This document shows, piece by piece, positions 17,439 to 25,956 of a stretch of DNA of 64,000 bases. A program made the translations under genes and the position numbers. This stretch comes from Aestuariivita sp. (GTDB lineage Bacteria > Pseudomonadota > Alphaproteobacteria > Rhodobacterales > Rhodobacteraceae). The DNA lies in assembly GCF_021404545.1 (NCBI RefSeq), contig NZ_JAAWWD010000060.1:62001-126000 (forward strand), read 5' to 3'. How positions within the stretch are numbered: position 1 is the first letter of the stretch; every line of letters begins with the position of its first letter. The notes beneath the pieces are model-generated. The model was not told the DNA's origin. It saw nothing but the letters and a program-made list of their open reading frames with translations, and ran no database searches.

Positions 17439-18478
17439 TGCCAGAGCTTTTCGTCACCAATTTCAATCGGAACTTCACCGGGGTGTCGGCCACTGCCGCC
17501 AATGTGCTGCGCCAGCAGAGGGCGGACTACGATCTGCGTCTGGTGGGCCACCCCCTGCCCGGCTGTCCGACACCGATCTCGCTGCGGCAGGCACGCGCGC
17601 TCAGCCGCACGGCTCCGCCGGGTCTCCCCTTTGCGATCTGGCATGTGCGCCGCAACCCTGAAATGCGCGCGGCAATCTGGGCGCGCGATGTATTGGGCCT
17701 GCCGATCCGCGTGGTCTTCACCTCGGCCGCGCAGCGCCGTCATTCGCTGGTCCCGCGTTGGCTGATCTCCAGAATGGATGCCGTGATCGCCACGACCGAT
17801 CGCGCGGCCACGTTCGTACCGCATGTGCGCGGGATCGTCCCGCATGGCGCGGACACCGATCTCTTTACGCCCGCGCTCGACCGCGCGGCGGCCTGGACCG
17901 CGACGGGATATGGTGGCACCGCAGGCGTCGCCACCATCGGGCGCATCCGGCCAGAGAAAGGGACGGATCTGTTTGTCGATGCGATGATCCGTGCCCTGCC
18001 CGATCTGCCCGGCGTCACGGCCCTGGTGATCGGGCGCGCCACGCGGGATCACCAGAAATTCGAGCTGACCTTGAAAGATCGCGTGCAGCGCGCGGGGCTT
18101 ATCGACCGGATCCGCTTTATCGGTGAGATCCCGGCACCTGAACTACCGCCCCTTATGCGCGCGCTGTCTCTGGTCATTCAGCTGCCGCGTTACGAAGGGT
18201 ATGGTATGGCACCGCTCGAAGGGATGGCCTCTGGCGTGCCATTCATCGGCTCGAACGCGGGCTACTACGAGGCGTTCAGCGCACAGGGCAAGACCGGTCT
18301 GATCGTGCCACCGGACATGGCTCAGGCGGCCAGCGACGCCGCCGCCGCGCTGCTTTCGGACCCAGAGCGGCATGCCGCCATGAGCCGCGCGGCCCGGGAC
18401 GTTGCCGAAAACAGCTTTAGCGCGCGGAACGAGGCGGCGGGCATCGCAGAGGTGTATCGCAGTCTTTGGGCCGGTTAA
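17438..18478 (+). CDS. Family 4 glycosyltransferase, LPS core mannosyltransferase-like (LpcC type)
   Basis: A 346-residue GT-B enzyme. The N-terminus NFNRNFTGVSATAANVL resembles LpcC, the mannosyltransferase that adds mannose to Kdo in rhizobial LPS core. The C-terminal GT4 domain shows IGRIRPEKGTDLFVDAMI, RFIGEIP, and the donor-binding RYEGYGMAPLEGMASGVPFIGSNAGYYEAF with the E-x7-E pair. The ATG at 17438 is used; a GTG three bases earlier is also in frame, but the ATG gives the same TGATG overlap with waaA that waaA has with moaA. Position right behind the Kdo transferase supports a core role. The exact sugar is inferred. Confidence 0.87.
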   Translation: MPELFVTNFNRNFTGVSATAANVLRQQRADYDLRLVGHPLPGCPTPISLRQARALSRTAPPGLPFAIWHVRRNPEMRAAIWARDVLGLPIRVVFTSAAQRRHSLVPRWLISRMDAVIATTDRAATFVPHVRGIVPHGADTDLFTPALDRAAAWTATGYGGTAGVATIGRIRPEKGTDLFVDAMIRALPDLPGVTALVIGRATRDHQKFELTLKDRVQRAGLIDRIRFIGEIPAPELPPLMRALSLVIQLPRYEGYGMAPLEGMASGVPFIGSNAGYYEAFSAQGKTGLIVPPDMAQAASDAAAALLSDPERHAAMSRAARDVAENSFSARNEAAGIAEVYRSLWAG

Positions 18479-18547
18479 GGGCGTCAGGCCAACCCACTCC
18501 CAAAGACCGGAGACGGGCTGTCTCTGGCGTGCTCAGACATTTGATCT

Positions 18548-18584
18548 GCAAGATGAAGAGCGATTTGCATCCTCTTCATCTTGC
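18548..18584. terminator. Perfect 13-bp hairpin between convergent transcription units
   Basis: GCAAGATGAAGAG (18548-18560) and its exact complement CTCTTCATCTTGC (18572-18584) flank an 11-base loop. It lies between the ends of the LPS operon and the amidohydrolase array, the expected place for a bidirectional terminator, though neither side has a T-run. Confidence 0.6.
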
Positions 18585-18629
18585 TGGATAAACACCGGAT
18601 AGTGAGAGGGCGGCCTTCCTGATCCGGCC

Positions 18630-19793
18630 TTACGCCGCTGGCATACGGGTTTCGACAATCTCTGCCCACCAGCTGCATCCGGCCGGAATCGCCTCGTCGT
18701 TAAAGTTGTACTCCGGATGATGCACCATCGCCGTGTCACCATTGCCCACCAGGATATAGGCGCCGGGGCGTTCCTCGAGCATGAAGGCGAAATCCTCGCC
18801 ACCCATCACCAGGGGCGCCTCATCGCAATCGCCGGACACTTTGCGCGCGACATCCGCCGCGAAGGCGGTCTGTTCGTCACTGTTGACCATCACCGGATAG
18901 CCGCGATGATAACTGATGTCGGCGCTGCCGCCGAATGTGGCAGCGATGCCGTTGCAGATCTCCTTGATCCGGGTTTCGGCCAGCGTGCGCATCTCGGCCG
19001 ACATGGTGCGCACGGTGCCCTTAAGCTGCACCCGCTGCGGGATCACGTTGAAGGCCTTGGACGATGTCTCGAACGAGGTGACCGAGACCACGACCTGATC
19101 CACCGGATCGGCATTGCGGCTGGCGATGGTTTGCAGCGCCAGAACGGTTTGCGCCGCCATCACGGTGGTATCCACGGTATCCTGCGGCTTTGCGGCATGA
19201 CCGCCGCGCCCTTCGAGCGTGATATCAAACGTGTCGGTGGCCGCGAAGAACGCGCCGGGCCGGATCGCAAAGCTGCCCACGGGACGGCCCGGCCAGTTAT
19301 GCATGCCGTAAACCTCCTGAATGCCCCAGCGCTCCATCATGCCATCGTCGCACATCTCCTTGCCGCCGCCGCCGCCTTCCTCGGCCGGCTGAAAGATCAC
19401 CACGACAGTGCCGTCGAAATTGCGCGTCTCGGCCAGATATTTCGCCGCCCCCAGCAGCATCGCGGTATGCCCGTCATGGCCGCAGGCATGCATCGCGCCA
19501 TCGGTCTTGGAGGCATAGTCGAGCCCGGTCTGCTCGTGAATGGGCAGCGCGTCCATATCCGCGCGCAACCCGATCACCCGGCCCTTGCTGTCAGATTTGC
19601 CCTTGATCACGCCGACAACACCGGTGCGCCCGATACCGGTAACCACCTCATCCAGGCCGAAGGCTTGCAGTTTTTCGGCCACCAGTGCGCTGGTGCGGTG
19701 GGTTTCGAACAGGATTTCGGGATTTTCGTGCAGATCGCGGCGCCATTCGGTGATCTCGGTCTGCAATTCTGCAAATCGGTTTTTGACAGGCAT
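18630..19793 (-). CDS. M20D family amidohydrolase, tandem copy 4
   Basis: A 387-residue amidohydrolase of the hippurate/N-acyl-amino-acid hydrolase type (M20D). Metal-binding motifs are GLRADMDALP, HACGHDGHTAML (His102-Cys104-His106-Asp107), FQPAEEG with the catalytic Glu at 138, MHNWPG and the C-terminal HHPEYNFNDEAIP. These cytosolic enzymes cleave amide bonds of N-acyl or N-aroyl amino acids. The ATG at 19793 aligns it with its three upstream paralogues, all beginning MP-[VI]-[KR]-NR; the open frame before it is not coding. It is the last gene of the array on the minus strand, closest to copy 3 (MPVKNR start, HRTSALVA, GIGRTGVVGVI shared). Substrate not determinable. Confidence 0.9.
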   Translation of the reverse strand: MPVKNRFAELQTEITEWRRDLHENPEILFETHRTSALVAEKLQAFGLDEVVTGIGRTGVVGVIKGKSDSKGRVIGLRADMDALPIHEQTGLDYASKTDGAMHACGHDGHTAMLLGAAKYLAETRNFDGTVVVIFQPAEEGGGGGKEMCDDGMMERWGIQEVYGMHNWPGRPVGSFAIRPGAFFAATDTFDITLEGRGGHAAKPQDTVDTTVMAAQTVLALQTIASRNADPVDQVVVSVTSFETSSKAFNVIPQRVQLKGTVRTMSAEMRTLAETRIKEICNGIAATFGGSADISYHRGYPVMVNSDEQTAFAADVARKVSGDCDEAPLVMGGEDFAFMLEERPGAYILVGNGDTAMVHHPEYNFNDEAIPAGCSWWAEIVETRMPAA

Positions 19794-19857
19794 GGGTATT
19801 CTCCTTTTTGAGTGCGCGCTCAGGGCGCATTTGTTTCGGACCGTGTGACAGGGACCA

Positions 19858-19878
19858 CGGGTTTTCAACGAAAACCCG
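19858..19878. repeat. 9-bp hairpin between amidohydrolase copies 3 and 4
   Basis: CGGGTTTTC-AAC-GAAAACCCG is a perfect stem with a three-base loop in the 102-base gap between two tandem paralogues. No T-tract follows on the minus strand, so it could be an RNA-processing or stabilising stem rather than a terminator. Confidence 0.5.
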
Positions 19879-19895
19879 GTTTGTCCGCACGAAGT

Positions 19896-21059
19896 CTAAG
19901 CCGCAGGCATGCGCCGTTCGACCAGTTCGGCGAAATAGCTGCATCCCACGGGGATGATGTCGTCGTTGAAGTTGTATTCAGGGTGATGCAATGCTGCGGT
20001 CTCTCCGTTGCCCAGAAAGATGAACGCGCCGGGTCGGGCCTGCAACATGTAAGAGAAATCCTCGCCCCCCATGATCAGCGGAGAGGTGTTGCAGCCTCCG
20101 CTGATCTCGCGGGCGATCTCGGCGGCAAAACTGGCCTGTTCCTCGGCATTCACCGTGACGGGCACCTGACGGCGGTAATCGAGCGTGGCCGTGCCGCCCA
20201 TCGTGTGTGCGATACCGCTCACCACCTCGCCCATGCGCGCCTCGATCCGGTCGCGCACTTCTTCGGAATGGCTGCGCACGGTGCCGCGCAGCGTCGCGCG
20301 GTCGGGGATCACGTTGAACGCATGCGAGGAGGTGTCGACGGCTGTAAAGGACAGCACGGCCTCCTCAACCGGGTCCATGTTGCGCGACACAACCGTCTGC
20401 ATGGCCACGATCATCTGGCTGGTCAGCACGGTGGTGTCGACCGTCTCTTGCGGTTTGGCCGCGTGCCCGCCGCGCCCCTGAACGGTGATCTCAAAGAAAT
20501 CGACAGCTGCCATCAGCGCCCCGGGGCGGATCGCAAACTGTCCCGCGGGCAGACCCGGAGAGTTATGCAGGCCATAAACCTCCTGAATGCCCCACCGCTC
20601 CATCATGCCATCCTCGACCATGGCAAGCGCGCCATTGCCACCCTCCTCCGCCGGCTGGAAGATCACGACCACGGTGCCGTCGAAATTGCGCGTCTCGGTC
20701 AGGTACCGGGCCGCGCCCAGCACCATCGCGGTGTGCCCGTCATGACCGCAGGCATGCATCGCACCGGGAATGGTGGAGGCATAGTCGAGCCCGGTCTGTT
20801 CTTGCATCGGCAACGCGTCCATATCCGCGCGCAGCCCGATTACCGATCCCTTGGTGTCGGTCTTGCCGCGGATCACGCCCACGACCCCTGTGCGTCCGAT
20901 GCCCGTCACCACCTCGTCACAGCCGAAATCGCGCAGCTTGTCGGCCACCAGCGCACTGGTGCGGTGGGTATCGTAGAGGATCTCGGGATGCGCATGGATA
21001 TCGCGGCGCCATGCGGTGATATCGGCATGCAGATCGGCGAGGCGGTTCTTGACGGGCAT
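19896..21059 (-). CDS. M20D family amidohydrolase, tandem copy 3
   Basis: A 387-residue paralogue of its neighbours with all metal and catalytic elements: GLRADMDALP, MHACGHDGHTAMVLGAA, VVIFQPAEEGG, GLHNSPG and HHPEYNFNDDIIP. It is very similar to copy 4 through the first 190 residues, including stretches nearly identical at the DNA level. Small differences sit around the catalytic pocket: MQEQTG instead of IHEQTG after the ADMDALP motif and GNGALAMVEDG after the PAEEG motif. Those positions could tune the acyl or amino-acid specificity. Separated by 114 bases from copy 2. Confidence 0.9.
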   Translation of the reverse strand: MPVKNRLADLHADITAWRRDIHAHPEILYDTHRTSALVADKLRDFGCDEVVTGIGRTGVVGVIRGKTDTKGSVIGLRADMDALPMQEQTGLDYASTIPGAMHACGHDGHTAMVLGAARYLTETRNFDGTVVVIFQPAEEGGNGALAMVEDGMMERWGIQEVYGLHNSPGLPAGQFAIRPGALMAAVDFFEITVQGRGGHAAKPQETVDTTVLTSQMIVAMQTVVSRNMDPVEEAVLSFTAVDTSSHAFNVIPDRATLRGTVRSHSEEVRDRIEARMGEVVSGIAHTMGGTATLDYRRQVPVTVNAEEQASFAAEIAREISGGCNTSPLIMGGEDFSYMLQARPGAFIFLGNGETAALHHPEYNFNDDIIPVGCSYFAELVERRMPAA

Positions 21060-21173
21060 GGCTTGGGGTCCTTTTCGTGGTCGACTGGGTGTTCTCGTTT
21101 TTCAGGTGGCGCGTTCCGCAGGTTTTCTTCGGTGACCCACTCTGGCCGCATATCGCGGGGCGGACAGGTGCCG

Positions 21174-22337
21174 CTACATCAGCGGCATCCGTGTTTCGGC
21201 AAGTTCGGCGTACCAGCTCACGCCCGCCGGAATGATCTCATCGTTAAAGTCATAGGCCGGGTTGTGCAAATCGGCGCTGTCGCCATTGCCGATGAAAAGA
21301 TAGGCGCCCGGACGTTCGGCCAGCATGTCCGAGAAATCCTCTCCCGGCATCACCGGATCGAGATCGCGGATCACATCGCCGGCGACCCGTCGCGCCACAT
21401 CCGCGGCGCGCGCGGCGGCGTCGGGGTCGTTGATCGTGGCGCCCACCTGATTGGTATAATCGACCACCGCGCTGGCCCCGTAGGCGGCCGCCGTGGCCTC
21501 GGCAATCGCCGTCAGCCGCGTGACAATCATCTCCTGCACCTGCGGCTCCAGATACCGCACCGTGCCTTTCAGCGTCACGGTATCGGGGATCACGTTGAAC
21601 GTATCGGTATCCGACCGGATGCCGCCAATGGACAAAACCATGGTTTTCAGCGGGTCGAGATTGCGCGCCGCGATGGATTGCACCGCCACCACGGTGGCCG
21701 AGGCCGCAAGGGACGTGTCCACCGCCAGATGCGGCAGCGCCGCATGGCCGCCGCGCCCCTTGACGGTGATGGTGAAGTAATCCACCGCTCCCATCTGCGG
21801 ACCGTCGCGCACCGCGAAGGCCCCCGCGGGCAGACCGGGCCAGTTATGCATGCCATAGACCTCGTCGATGGACCACCGTTCCATCAGCCCATCGGCGATC
21901 ATCGCGCGGGCCCCGCCGCTGCCTTCCTCGGCCGGTTGAAAGATCACCACGACTGTGCCCGCGAAATTCCGCGTCTCGGCCAGATACCGCGCCGCGCCCA
22001 AGAGCATCGCGGTGTGCCCGTCATGGCCGCAGGCATGCATCTTGCCCGGGCTTTGCGAAGCATGGGGCGCGCCGGTCGCCTCCTCGATCGGCAGAGCGTC
22101 CATATCGGCGCGAAACCCGATCACGCGATCGCCCGGTGCGCGGCCTTTGATGACGCCCACCACACCGGTTCGACCGATGCCCGTGGCCACCTCATCGCAT
22201 CCGAAAGCGGCAAGCCTTTCGGCGACCAAGGCGCTGGTGCGATGTTCCTCAAACCGCAATTCGGGGTTGCTGTGCAGATCGCGCCGCCAGGCCGTCACTT
22301 CGGCATGCATATCCGCAATGCGGTTCTTGATGGGCAT
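21174..22337 (-). CDS. M20D family amidohydrolase, tandem copy 2
   Basis: A 387-residue member of the array and the most divergent of the four. It keeps GFRADMDALP, MHACGHDGHTAMLLGAA, FQPAEEGSGG and MHNWPGLPAG, but the C-terminal HHPEY of its sisters reads LHNPAYDFNDE, so the second histidine is replaced by Asn while the first is kept. The substrate-side loop is EEATGAPHASQSPGKM. VMPGEDFSDML replaces the usual MGGEDFAFML. It begins only 18 bases after copy 1 ends, so these two at least share a transcript. Confidence 0.9.
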   Translation of the reverse strand: MPIKNRIADMHAEVTAWRRDLHSNPELRFEEHRTSALVAERLAAFGCDEVATGIGRTGVVGVIKGRAPGDRVIGFRADMDALPIEEATGAPHASQSPGKMHACGHDGHTAMLLGAARYLAETRNFAGTVVVIFQPAEEGSGGARAMIADGLMERWSIDEVYGMHNWPGLPAGAFAVRDGPQMGAVDYFTITVKGRGGHAALPHLAVDTSLAASATVVAVQSIAARNLDPLKTMVLSIGGIRSDTDTFNVIPDTVTLKGTVRYLEPQVQEMIVTRLTAIAEATAAAYGASAVVDYTNQVGATINDPDAAARAADVARRVAGDVIRDLDPVMPGEDFSDMLAERPGAYLFIGNGDSADLHNPAYDFNDEIIPAGVSWYAELAETRMPLM

Positions 22338-22355
22338 GGGGGTCCTCCGGGTCTG

Positions 22356-23522
22356 TCAGGCGGCGGGCATCCGGCGTTCGACCAGTTCCACAAACCAGCT
22401 GGAGCCTGCCGGGATCGCCTCGTCATCAAAGACATAGGCCGGGTGGTGGCATTGCGCCGTGTCGCCATTGCCCAGGAACATATACGCGCCCGGGCGTTCT
22501 TCCAGCATATAGGCGAAATCCTCGGACGGCATAATCGGGTCAACATCGTCGATGACATCGCCCGCCACGGCCCTCGCCGCGTCGGCGGCAAAGGCGGTCT
22601 GGTCGTCGTGATTGACCGTCACCGGATAGCCGGAGGTCCAGACGACCTCGGCGGTCGCACCGAAGGCGGCCGCCGTGCCGGCCACAATCGCATTCACCCG
22701 TTCCTGGGCCAGCGCGCGGCATTCGCTATCGAGCGTGCGTACGGTGCCTTCCAGGATCGCCTGATGCGCGATGATGTTCGAAGCTGAGCTGTCTGTGTTG
22801 AACGTCCCGACCGTGAGGACCACGCGCTTGATCGGATCAATGGTTCGGCTGACCACAGATTGCAGCGACACCACGATCTGGGAAGCCACGAGCGTTGTGT
22901 CAACCGCATCATGGGGTGCGGCTGCGTGGCCGCCCTTGCCGGTGACGGTGATCTCGAACTCGTCAGAGGATGCCAAAAGCGCACCGGGCCGGATCGCGAA
23001 GCTGCCGGTCGGCACACCGGGGGCGTTATGCAGGCCATACACCTCCTGAATGCCCCAGCGCGCCATCAGACCATCGTCGCACATCGCCTTGGCGCCTGCT
23101 CCGCCCTCTTCGGCAGGCTGGAAGATGAACACCGCGGTGCCATCGAAATTGCGTGTCTCGGCCAGGTATTTCGCGGCCCCCAGCAGGATCGAGGTATGCC
23201 CGTCATGACCGCAAGCATGCATCTTGCCCGGCACCTTCGAGGCATAGTCCACCCCTGAGGCTTCGTGGATCGGCAGCGCGTCCATATCCGCGCGCAGACC
23301 GATCACCCGGCCGGATGTGTCGGTCTTGCCCTTGATAACCGCCACGACGCCGGTTTTTCCGATACCGGGGGTGATCTCGTCCACGCCCATCTCTTTGAGC
23401 CGCTCGGCGACAAAGGCAGCCGTTTCATGCACCTCGTAAAGCAGTTCGGGGTTTTCATGCAGATGCCTGCGCCACCCGGTGATTTCCGGGTGCAGTTCGG
23501 CCAGACGGTTTCGGATCGGCAT
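22356..23522 (-). CDS. M20D family amidohydrolase, tandem copy 1
   Basis: A 388-residue amidohydrolase with GLRADMDALP, MHACGHDGHTSILLGAA, FQPAEEGGAG, GLHNAPG and the C-terminal HHPAYVFDDEAIP. I take the ATG at 23522, which has GGGAGG eight bases upstream and gives the MPIRNRLAEL start shared with the paralogues; an in-frame ATG at 23528 is too close to that Shine-Dalgarno. In the metal-site loop PSEDFAYML replaces GGEDF. It is the first gene of the array, 189 bases behind the ArgE-like gene, so it may have its own promoter. Confidence 0.9.
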   Translation of the reverse strand: MPIRNRLAELHPEITGWRRHLHENPELLYEVHETAAFVAERLKEMGVDEITPGIGKTGVVAVIKGKTDTSGRVIGLRADMDALPIHEASGVDYASKVPGKMHACGHDGHTSILLGAAKYLAETRNFDGTAVFIFQPAEEGGAGAKAMCDDGLMARWGIQEVYGLHNAPGVPTGSFAIRPGALLASSDEFEITVTGKGGHAAAPHDAVDTTLVASQIVVSLQSVVSRTIDPIKRVVLTVGTFNTDSSASNIIAHQAILEGTVRTLDSECRALAQERVNAIVAGTAAAFGATAEVVWTSGYPVTVNHDDQTAFAADAARAVAGDVIDDVDPIMPSEDFAYMLEERPGAYMFLGNGDTAQCHHPAYVFDDEAIPAGSSWFVELVERRMPAA

Positions 23523-23711
23523 TGGCATGTCCTCCCTCATTTGACCGCGCTACCCTGCCCGACAGGCAAGGGAGCCGCAAGGGCCGCACGCGCGGATGAC
23601 ACCGCGCCTTCAATGCCGGGATGAGACCGGCCCGGTTCCTGCCGATCTGAGGTTGACCGGTTCGGCAAACGGGGTCTGCGTCATCGCCGACACCACCGCG
23701 CCGCGGATCGC

Positions 23712-24875
23712 TTATGCCAACCTTTTGAGCAGCGCGCGCATAAATTCAACGCCTGCGTTGAACTGCGCGACCGAGACAAACTCATTGGGCTGGTGCGCCT
23801 GCGCGATATCGCCCGGCCCGCAGACCACCGCAGAATAGCCTGCGGCCTGAAACTGCCCGGCCTCGGTTCCGTAGCTGACCACATGGGTGCCATTGTCACC
23901 AGTAATCGCGCGAGCCAGCGCTTCGGCCTGGCCCTCCTCTTCCGGGCGCAGGGCGGGCACATGGAAGCGTTCGGTCACGTCGATCCGCGCCTCGGGGTGG
24001 ACGGCCCGCATATCGGCCTCGACCGCGCGGATGCGGGTGACGATGCGATCCCGCCAGACCTTCGGATCGCTGTCGGGCACCGCGCGATAGCCGATATCGA
24101 AGGTGCAGTGCTTGGCCGTGATGTTCTGCGCCGTCCCGCCCGAGATCGTGCCGGTATGAAGCGAGGTCCAGGGCGGATCGAACATCGCCGCCACGGTCGA
24201 GGGCGCGCGCGCGCGTTCCTCCTCATTGACGTGATTGGCCCAGTCGATGATGCGCGCAGCCTCCATGATCGCGTTCACACCTGTGTGCATGATCGACGAG
24301 TGCACCTCGAACCCCCAGACCTCGACGGCAAAGCCCTGCCCGCCCTTGTGGCCGGTGACCGCCCTCATCATCGACGGCTCCCCCACGATGACCGCACCGC
24401 CCTTGGGCAGAACGGGCTGCATCGCCTCGATCATCGGAGGTGCGCCGGTGCAGCCGACCTCTTCGTCGAAACTCAACGCCAGTTGCAGCGGGCGTGTAAC
24501 GCCGCGATGATGCGCCTCGACCAGGGCCCAGATCGCAAGCGCGTCGAAGCCTTTCATGTCGCAGGTGCCGCGCCCGTAATACTTGCCGTTCCGCTCCACC
24601 ACCTCGAACGGATCGCTGTCCCAGGGTTGCCCGTCCACCGGCACCACATCGGTATGGCCGGACAGGACAACCGCTCCCTCTTCCCATGGTCCGACATGGG
24701 CAAAAAGGGCCGCCTTGTGCGGTTGGTTCGGGTCCGGCCAGCGATGGGCTGTGATCCCGTGAGTGCCAAGATAGCGTTCGACCCAGTCGATCAGCGGCAG
24801 GTTGGTGTCGCGGCTGACAGTGGGGAACGAGACCAGCTTTTGCATGATCTCATAGGCAGAGAGGCGGTCTGTCAC
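23712..24875 (-). CDS. argE: Acetylornithine deacetylase-like M20 peptidase (ArgE family)
   Basis: A 387-residue M20A enzyme distinct from the four M20D copies downstream. It has LSGHTDVVPVDGQPW, GRGTCDMKGFDALAI with the bridging Asp, and LSFDEEVGCTG with the catalytic Glu pair, ending GPGDIAQAHQPNEFVS with the last metal His. It matches ArgE, which removes acetate from N-acetylornithine, but ArgE homologues also deacylate other N-acyl amino acids, and its company here suggests a catabolic role. The start is a GTG at 24875 overlapping the SDR stop by four bases (GTGA); no ATG occurs before residue 11. The long open frame upstream belongs to the SDR gene's shadow. Confidence 0.85.
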   Translation of the reverse strand: MTDRLSAYEIMQKLVSFPTVSRDTNLPLIDWVERYLGTHGITAHRWPDPNQPHKAALFAHVGPWEEGAVVLSGHTDVVPVDGQPWDSDPFEVVERNGKYYGRGTCDMKGFDALAIWALVEAHHRGVTRPLQLALSFDEEVGCTGAPPMIEAMQPVLPKGGAVIVGEPSMMRAVTGHKGGQGFAVEVWGFEVHSSIMHTGVNAIMEAARIIDWANHVNEEERARAPSTVAAMFDPPWTSLHTGTISGGTAQNITAKHCTFDIGYRAVPDSDPKVWRDRIVTRIRAVEADMRAVHPEARIDVTERFHVPALRPEEEGQAEALARAITGDNGTHVVSYGTEAGQFQAAGYSAVVCGPGDIAQAHQPNEFVSVAQFNAGVEFMRALLKRLA

Positions 24876-25579
24876 AGCCGGTATCCTCCGGAAACGGTCA
24901 GCACCTCGCCCGTGATGAACTCTGCCTGATCGCTCGCCAGAAACCGCACGGCCTTTGAAATATCCTCGGGCGTGCCGATACGGCCCAGGGCGGTCATGTC
25001 CACGAAAGCCTGTGTCAAATCTGGCGGGCGCGGGTCTTCGGCGATGTTGATGGCACCCGGAGCCACGGCGTTGACGCGGATGCCTCTGGGGCCCAACTCC
25101 TTGGCCATGGCGCGGGTCCACAGGTCAAGCGCGGCCTTGCTAGCCCCGTAAAGCGCGGCGCCCTGCGGCGGCAACACCGCGTTGACCGACGAGATATTGA
25201 TCACCGCCGCACCCGGTTGCAGATGCGCCAGAGCGGCAGCCAACAGGCCATGCGGCGCCAGCAGATTGACATCAAGAATAGCGCGGTAAGCGTCCTGATC
25301 GAACTGATCCACTTTGGAGTGTGCGATGGCACCGGCATTGTTGACCAGCACGTCCAATCTGCCAAAGCGGTCGATAATTGCGGCGATCACGTCTGCCGCG
25401 CTCTGCGGTTCGGAGAGATCGGCCTGAATGGCCAGGCTTTCGGCAGGCGTCGTGCCCGGAGCAGTCGTGTTCCAGGTGATGGCGACCCGATGATCGCGCG
25501 CCAGGTCCGCCGCGATCACCCGACCAATCCCCCGGGCGGCGCCGGTCACCAGTGCGACAGGCGTCTCAGGCCCGGTCAT
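24872..25579 (-). CDS. Short-chain dehydrogenase/reductase (FabG-like)
   Basis: A 235-residue classical SDR: TGAARGIGRVIA nucleotide-binding loop, LVNNAGAIAHSK, the catalytic Ser in INISSVNAV and Tyr-x3-Lys in ALYGASKAALDLW, and the C-terminal ITGEVLTVSGGYRL typical of FabG-type reductases. It probably uses NADP(H). Substrate unknown. It overlaps the VOC gene upstream and the ArgE-like gene downstream by four bases each, so it is cotranslated inside the importer/amidohydrolase operon, where it may act on a hydroxy- or oxo-acid released from the imported conjugate. That role is inference from position. Confidence 0.85.
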   Translation of the reverse strand: MTGPETPVALVTGAARGIGRVIAADLARDHRVAITWNTTAPGTTPAESLAIQADLSEPQSAADVIAAIIDRFGRLDVLVNNAGAIAHSKVDQFDQDAYRAILDVNLLAPHGLLAAALAHLQPGAAVINISSVNAVLPPQGAALYGASKAALDLWTRAMAKELGPRGIRVNAVAPGAINIAEDPRPPDLTQAFVDMTALGRIGTPEDISKAVRFLASDQAEFITGEVLTVSGGYRL

Positions 25580-25956
25580 CGGTCAATCGCCTGGCCAAAG
25601 AACACCAGCGTGCAATCCTCGTCGAGGACGTGAAATTCGCGCTGGCCATAGTCCTGATCAAAGGGGCCCCGCACACGCCCTTCTGGCAATGTGCTCAGCC
25701 CCGGTTCGAGACTGCGATAAAGCGCGTCAATCCCCTCGACATCTATATAGAACGACATCTCCCGCTCGGGCGCTGTCAGATCAATGCCTGCGGCGACCTC
25801 GATCAAACGGATCGCCACATCGCCGCGCTGCAAAAACGCGTAATTCTGGGCCTGAAACCCCACGGTAAAGCCCAGCAGATCGCAGTAAAACCCGACCTGA
25901 CGCGCCAGCGTGCTGCACGGAACAAACGGGGTGATCCGCGCCAGCCGGTACGCCAT
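25576..25956 (-). CDS. VOC (glyoxalase/bleomycin-resistance) family protein
   Basis: A 126-residue single-module VOC protein: LARITPFVPCSTLARQVGFYCDLLGFTVGF at the N-terminus, AFLQRGDVAIRLIEV in the middle and EDCTLVFFGQAIDR at the end. Members include glyoxalases, dioxygenases and antibiotic-sequestering proteins; the sequence gives no specific activity. The ATG at 25956 overlaps the stop of the ATPase gene (TGATG); the TTG just before it is a less likely start. It is embedded between transporter ATPase and SDR. Confidence 0.8.
   Translation of the reverse strand: MAYRLARITPFVPCSTLARQVGFYCDLLGFTVGFQAQNYAFLQRGDVAIRLIEVAAGIDLTAPEREMSFYIDVEGIDALYRSLEPGLSTLPEGRVRGPFDQDYGQREFHVLDEDCTLVFFGQAIDR

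Noticed and set aside
19812-22787. A 991-codon open frame on the plus strand across three amidohydrolase genes
   Set aside because: It is the antisense of conserved M20 genes with full catalytic motifs; long antisense frames arise in GC-rich DNA. Its peptide is His/Arg/Gly-rich with no domain.
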